From an uncultured Clostridia bacterium (lineage in GTDB: Bacteria > Bacillota > Clostridia > Oscillospirales > Oscillospiraceae): a stretch of DNA of 6,174 nt. Both the position numbers and the translations under genes were made by a program. The first letter of the stretch is position 1. Each line of letters opens with the position of its first letter. The stretch lies in assembly GCA_947177005.1 (NCBI GenBank), contig CAMWSZ010000194.1, positions 1 to 6,174 of the forward strand, read 5' to 3'. Below, one piece after another: positions 4,511 to 6,174 of the stretch. Under the pieces are notes generated by a model, which saw only the letters and a program-made list of their open reading frames with translations, searched no databases and was not told the origin of the DNA.

Positions 4511-5179
4511 ATGAAACAAAAAATTCTCATTATTGAGGATGACCCTGTCATACGGTCAGAACTTATAACACTTTTGGAGGGAAATGGTTACGAAGCATCC
4601 GCAGCCATAGATTTCACCGCTGTTGTCCAAACGGTCAAAGTCTTTCAGCCACACTTGATTTTGTTGGATATCAAGCTGCCGCAAACCAACGGTTTTACTC
4701 TTTGTTCGCAGATACGCAGTTTCTCCAATGTGCCGGTTATCTTTGTAACAAGCTGCACGACAGACATGGATGAACTGAACAGTATCCTACTGGGCGGCGA
4801 TGCCTTTATCACGAAGCCCTATCATACGGCGATCCTGCTGGCAAGAATAGCGTCCCTGTTGAAACGGGCCTATCCCACGGAAGCACAGACCAGTTTCACC
4901 TATCAGGGAGTTGTTCTGCATTTGGACAGCAGCAGGATTGCGTATGCGGGACAGCAGGCCGATCTGACGAAGAATGAACTGAAAATCTTGTGTTATCTGT
5001 TCAAACACGCAGGAACAATCTGCGCCCGTGCCGACATAGTGGAATACCTATGGGATAATCAGGTTTATATAGACGATAATGCTTTGAGCGTCAACATCAA
5101 TCGTATCCGTGAAAAACTGGCATCCATTGGTCTGACGGATTTTATTAAAACGAAGCACCGGCAGGGGTACACACTATGA
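4511..5179 (+). CDS. BceR-like OmpR-family response regulator
   Basis: A 222-residue response regulator, complete. The receiver (1-115) has acidic residues E9, D10 and D11, phospho-acceptor D53 in LILLDIKLPQTNG, T80 in VIFVTS and K102 in FITKPY. The GGDAFITKPY form, rather than GADDYLTKPF, is more like the regulators paired with BceS-type kinases. The winged helix (about 128-222) includes LTKNELKILCYLFKHAG, the recognition helix region DDNALSVNINRIREKL, and terminal TKHRQGYTL. GGGGGTG lies 7 bases before the ATG. The gene overlaps the kinase start by ATGA, so the pair is translationally coupled. BceR proteins usually activate peptide-antibiotic ABC exporter genes; any such genes would lie right of the window. 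Family assignment is strong; the exact target is inferred. Confidence 0.95.
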   Translation: MKQKILIIEDDPVIRSELITLLEGNGYEASAAIDFTAVVQTVKVFQPHLILLDIKLPQTNGFTLCSQIRSFSNVPVIFVTSCTTDMDELNSILLGGDAFITKPYHTAILLARIASLLKRAYPTEAQTSFTYQGVVLHLDSSRIAYAGQQADLTKNELKILCYLFKHAGTICARADIVEYLWDNQVYIDDNALSVNINRIREKLASIGLTDFIKTKHRQGYTL

Positions 5180-6174
5180 ACGGCAAAGTATATTGGAAAC
5201 AGCAGCTCCCGCTTCTGTTCCTGCATTTCCTCTGCATGATTGCACTGACAATATTCCTGCTGGCGACTGGAAACAGTATTGACAGCATCGCTCTCATTTT
5301 AGTGATTTGGTTCGTTGTTTTATCGGGTTGTTTGTGGAAGTCCTACCAGAATCGCAAATCAGAACTGGATCATCTGCTGGCTTTAGCCGAACAGCTGGAG
5401 GAACGCTATCTGATTGCCGAAGTCATGGAAAGGCCGGAACGGGCTGACGATCAGGTATATTATCAGCTGCTGAAAATGGCCGGGAAATCCATGCTGGAGC
5501 AAACCAGCGCAGTCAAGCGGGAGCGCACAGAGTATAAAGACCACATTGAACAATGGGTACATGAAATCAAGACGCCCATTACCGCCATGAAACTTCTTTG
5601 CGAAAATCATCGTTCCGACCTTACAAAAGAGCTGTTAGTGGAGCTTGAGAAAACAAACCGATTTACAGAGCAGGCCCTTTACTACGCCCGCAGCGAACAC
5701 ACAGAAAAGGACTATTCCGTGCGGGAAATCCGGCTGTTTGATGTCGTCCATCAGGCAATGGCAGAGAATAAATATCTACTCCTGCAAAATGGTGTCAACA
5801 TAGAATTGCAGGAAACAGATGATATGGTCTATTCCGATGAAAAATGGGTGTGCTTTATTCTGAATCAGCTTATCGTCAATTCGGTTAAGTACCGGGGGAC
5901 GCAGCCGGAGATAAAATTCTATACGATGCGGCAGGGGAATGAGACCGTCTTATGTGTGCAGGATAACGGCATTGGAATTGATGCCAGCGACCTCCCCCGT
6001 ATCTTTGAGAAGGGGTTCACCGGTAAGAACGGAAGAAATGCCGCCCAGGACGCAACCGGCATCGGCCTGTATTTGTGCAGGCGGCTGTGCGAAAAGCTGG
6101 ACATCGGGCTGTGCGCCAACTCCGAAGGACAAGGCACGGTCATTCAGCTTTCTTTCCATGTCAATGACTTTATT
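5176..6174 (+). CDS. BceS-like intramembrane-sensing histidine kinase (3' end open)
   Basis: Sensor kinase partner of the preceding regulator, with 333 codons open to the right edge without a stop. Related kinases are about this length, so it is nearly complete. Two membrane helices (about 12-31 and 36-54) are joined by only a few residues, so there is no extracellular sensor domain: this is the hallmark of intramembrane-sensing kinases that read signals through an associated transporter. A coiled linker (58-125) leads to the phosphorylation site H129 in QWVHEIKTPI. ATPase boxes follow: N235 in LNQLIVNSVKYR, D263 in QDNGIGID, F277 in RIFEKGF, and the glycine box ATGIGLYLC (around 293-301). 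The start ATG overlaps the regulator stop as ATGA. BceS-type kinases usually work with a BceAB-type ABC transporter, expected just downstream but not visible here. Confidence 0.93.
   Translation, partial: MNGKVYWKQQLPLLFLHFLCMIALTIFLLATGNSIDSIALILVIWFVVLSGCLWKSYQNRKSELDHLLALAEQLEERYLIAEVMERPERADDQVYYQLLKMAGKSMLEQTSAVKRERTEYKDHIEQWVHEIKTPITAMKLLCENHRSDLTKELLVELEKTNRFTEQALYYARSEHTEKDYSVREIRLFDVVHQAMAENKYLLLQNGVNIELQETDDMVYSDEKWVCFILNQLIVNSVKYRGTQPEIKFYTMRQGNETVLCVQDNGIGIDASDLPRIFEKGFTGKNGRNAAQDATGIGLYLCRRLCEKLDIGLCANSEGQGTVIQLSFHVNDFI

Noticed and set aside
5383..5610. Reverse-strand open frames within the kinase and its regulator (also 4787-5008, 5919-6159)
   Set aside because: They are antisense to genes with complete catalytic motifs and show no independent support.

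Overview
The window looks like chromosomal DNA from a Gram-positive Clostridia-type bacterium (Lachnospiraceae/Oscillospiraceae-like). This is inferred from the mid-range base composition, G-rich Shine-Dalgarno sites, a TTG start, TTGaca/TATAAT-type promoters and the gene families present. No species can be named from the sequence. There are no RNA genes, mobile elements or CRISPR arrays.

Layout, left to right: (a) 1-612 (-), an OmpR-family response regulator running off the left edge, with its own promoter at 681-709. (b) 779-2244 (-), a two-gene operon of an ECF sigma factor (TTG start) and a membrane-anchored putative anti-sigma protein, overlapping by ATGA, behind an ECF-like promoter at 2288-2320. 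(c) 2356-2563, a terminator hairpin preceded by a short apparently frameshifted coding remnant. (d) 2547-3302 (-), a lipoprotein with an acidic repeat linker and a C-terminal LprI/DUF1311-like domain, behind a near-consensus promoter at 3402-3430. (e) 3439-4302 (-), an XRE-type repressor with a helical TPR-like C-terminus. (f) 4511-6174 (+), divergently transcribed: a BceR-like response regulator and a BceS-like intramembrane-sensing histidine kinase, overlapping by ATGA. The kinase is open to the right edge but nearly full length.

Functionally this is a dense regulatory island for the cell envelope: two two-component systems, one ECF/anti-sigma pair, one XRE regulator and one surface lipoprotein. 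BceRS-type systems normally control peptide-antibiotic ABC transporters, and LprI-domain lipoproteins include a mycobacterial lysozyme inhibitor. A shared role in defence against antimicrobial peptides or lysozyme is therefore a reasonable inference, but it is not shown here. The most interesting non-coding signal is a set of short shared elements. An 11-bp word, TGAGTATAACA, lies upstream of both response-regulator promoters. An ATAACACT half-site lies in a palindrome over the XRE promoter and also beside the lipoprotein promoter. Together they suggest that several of these units share a regulator.
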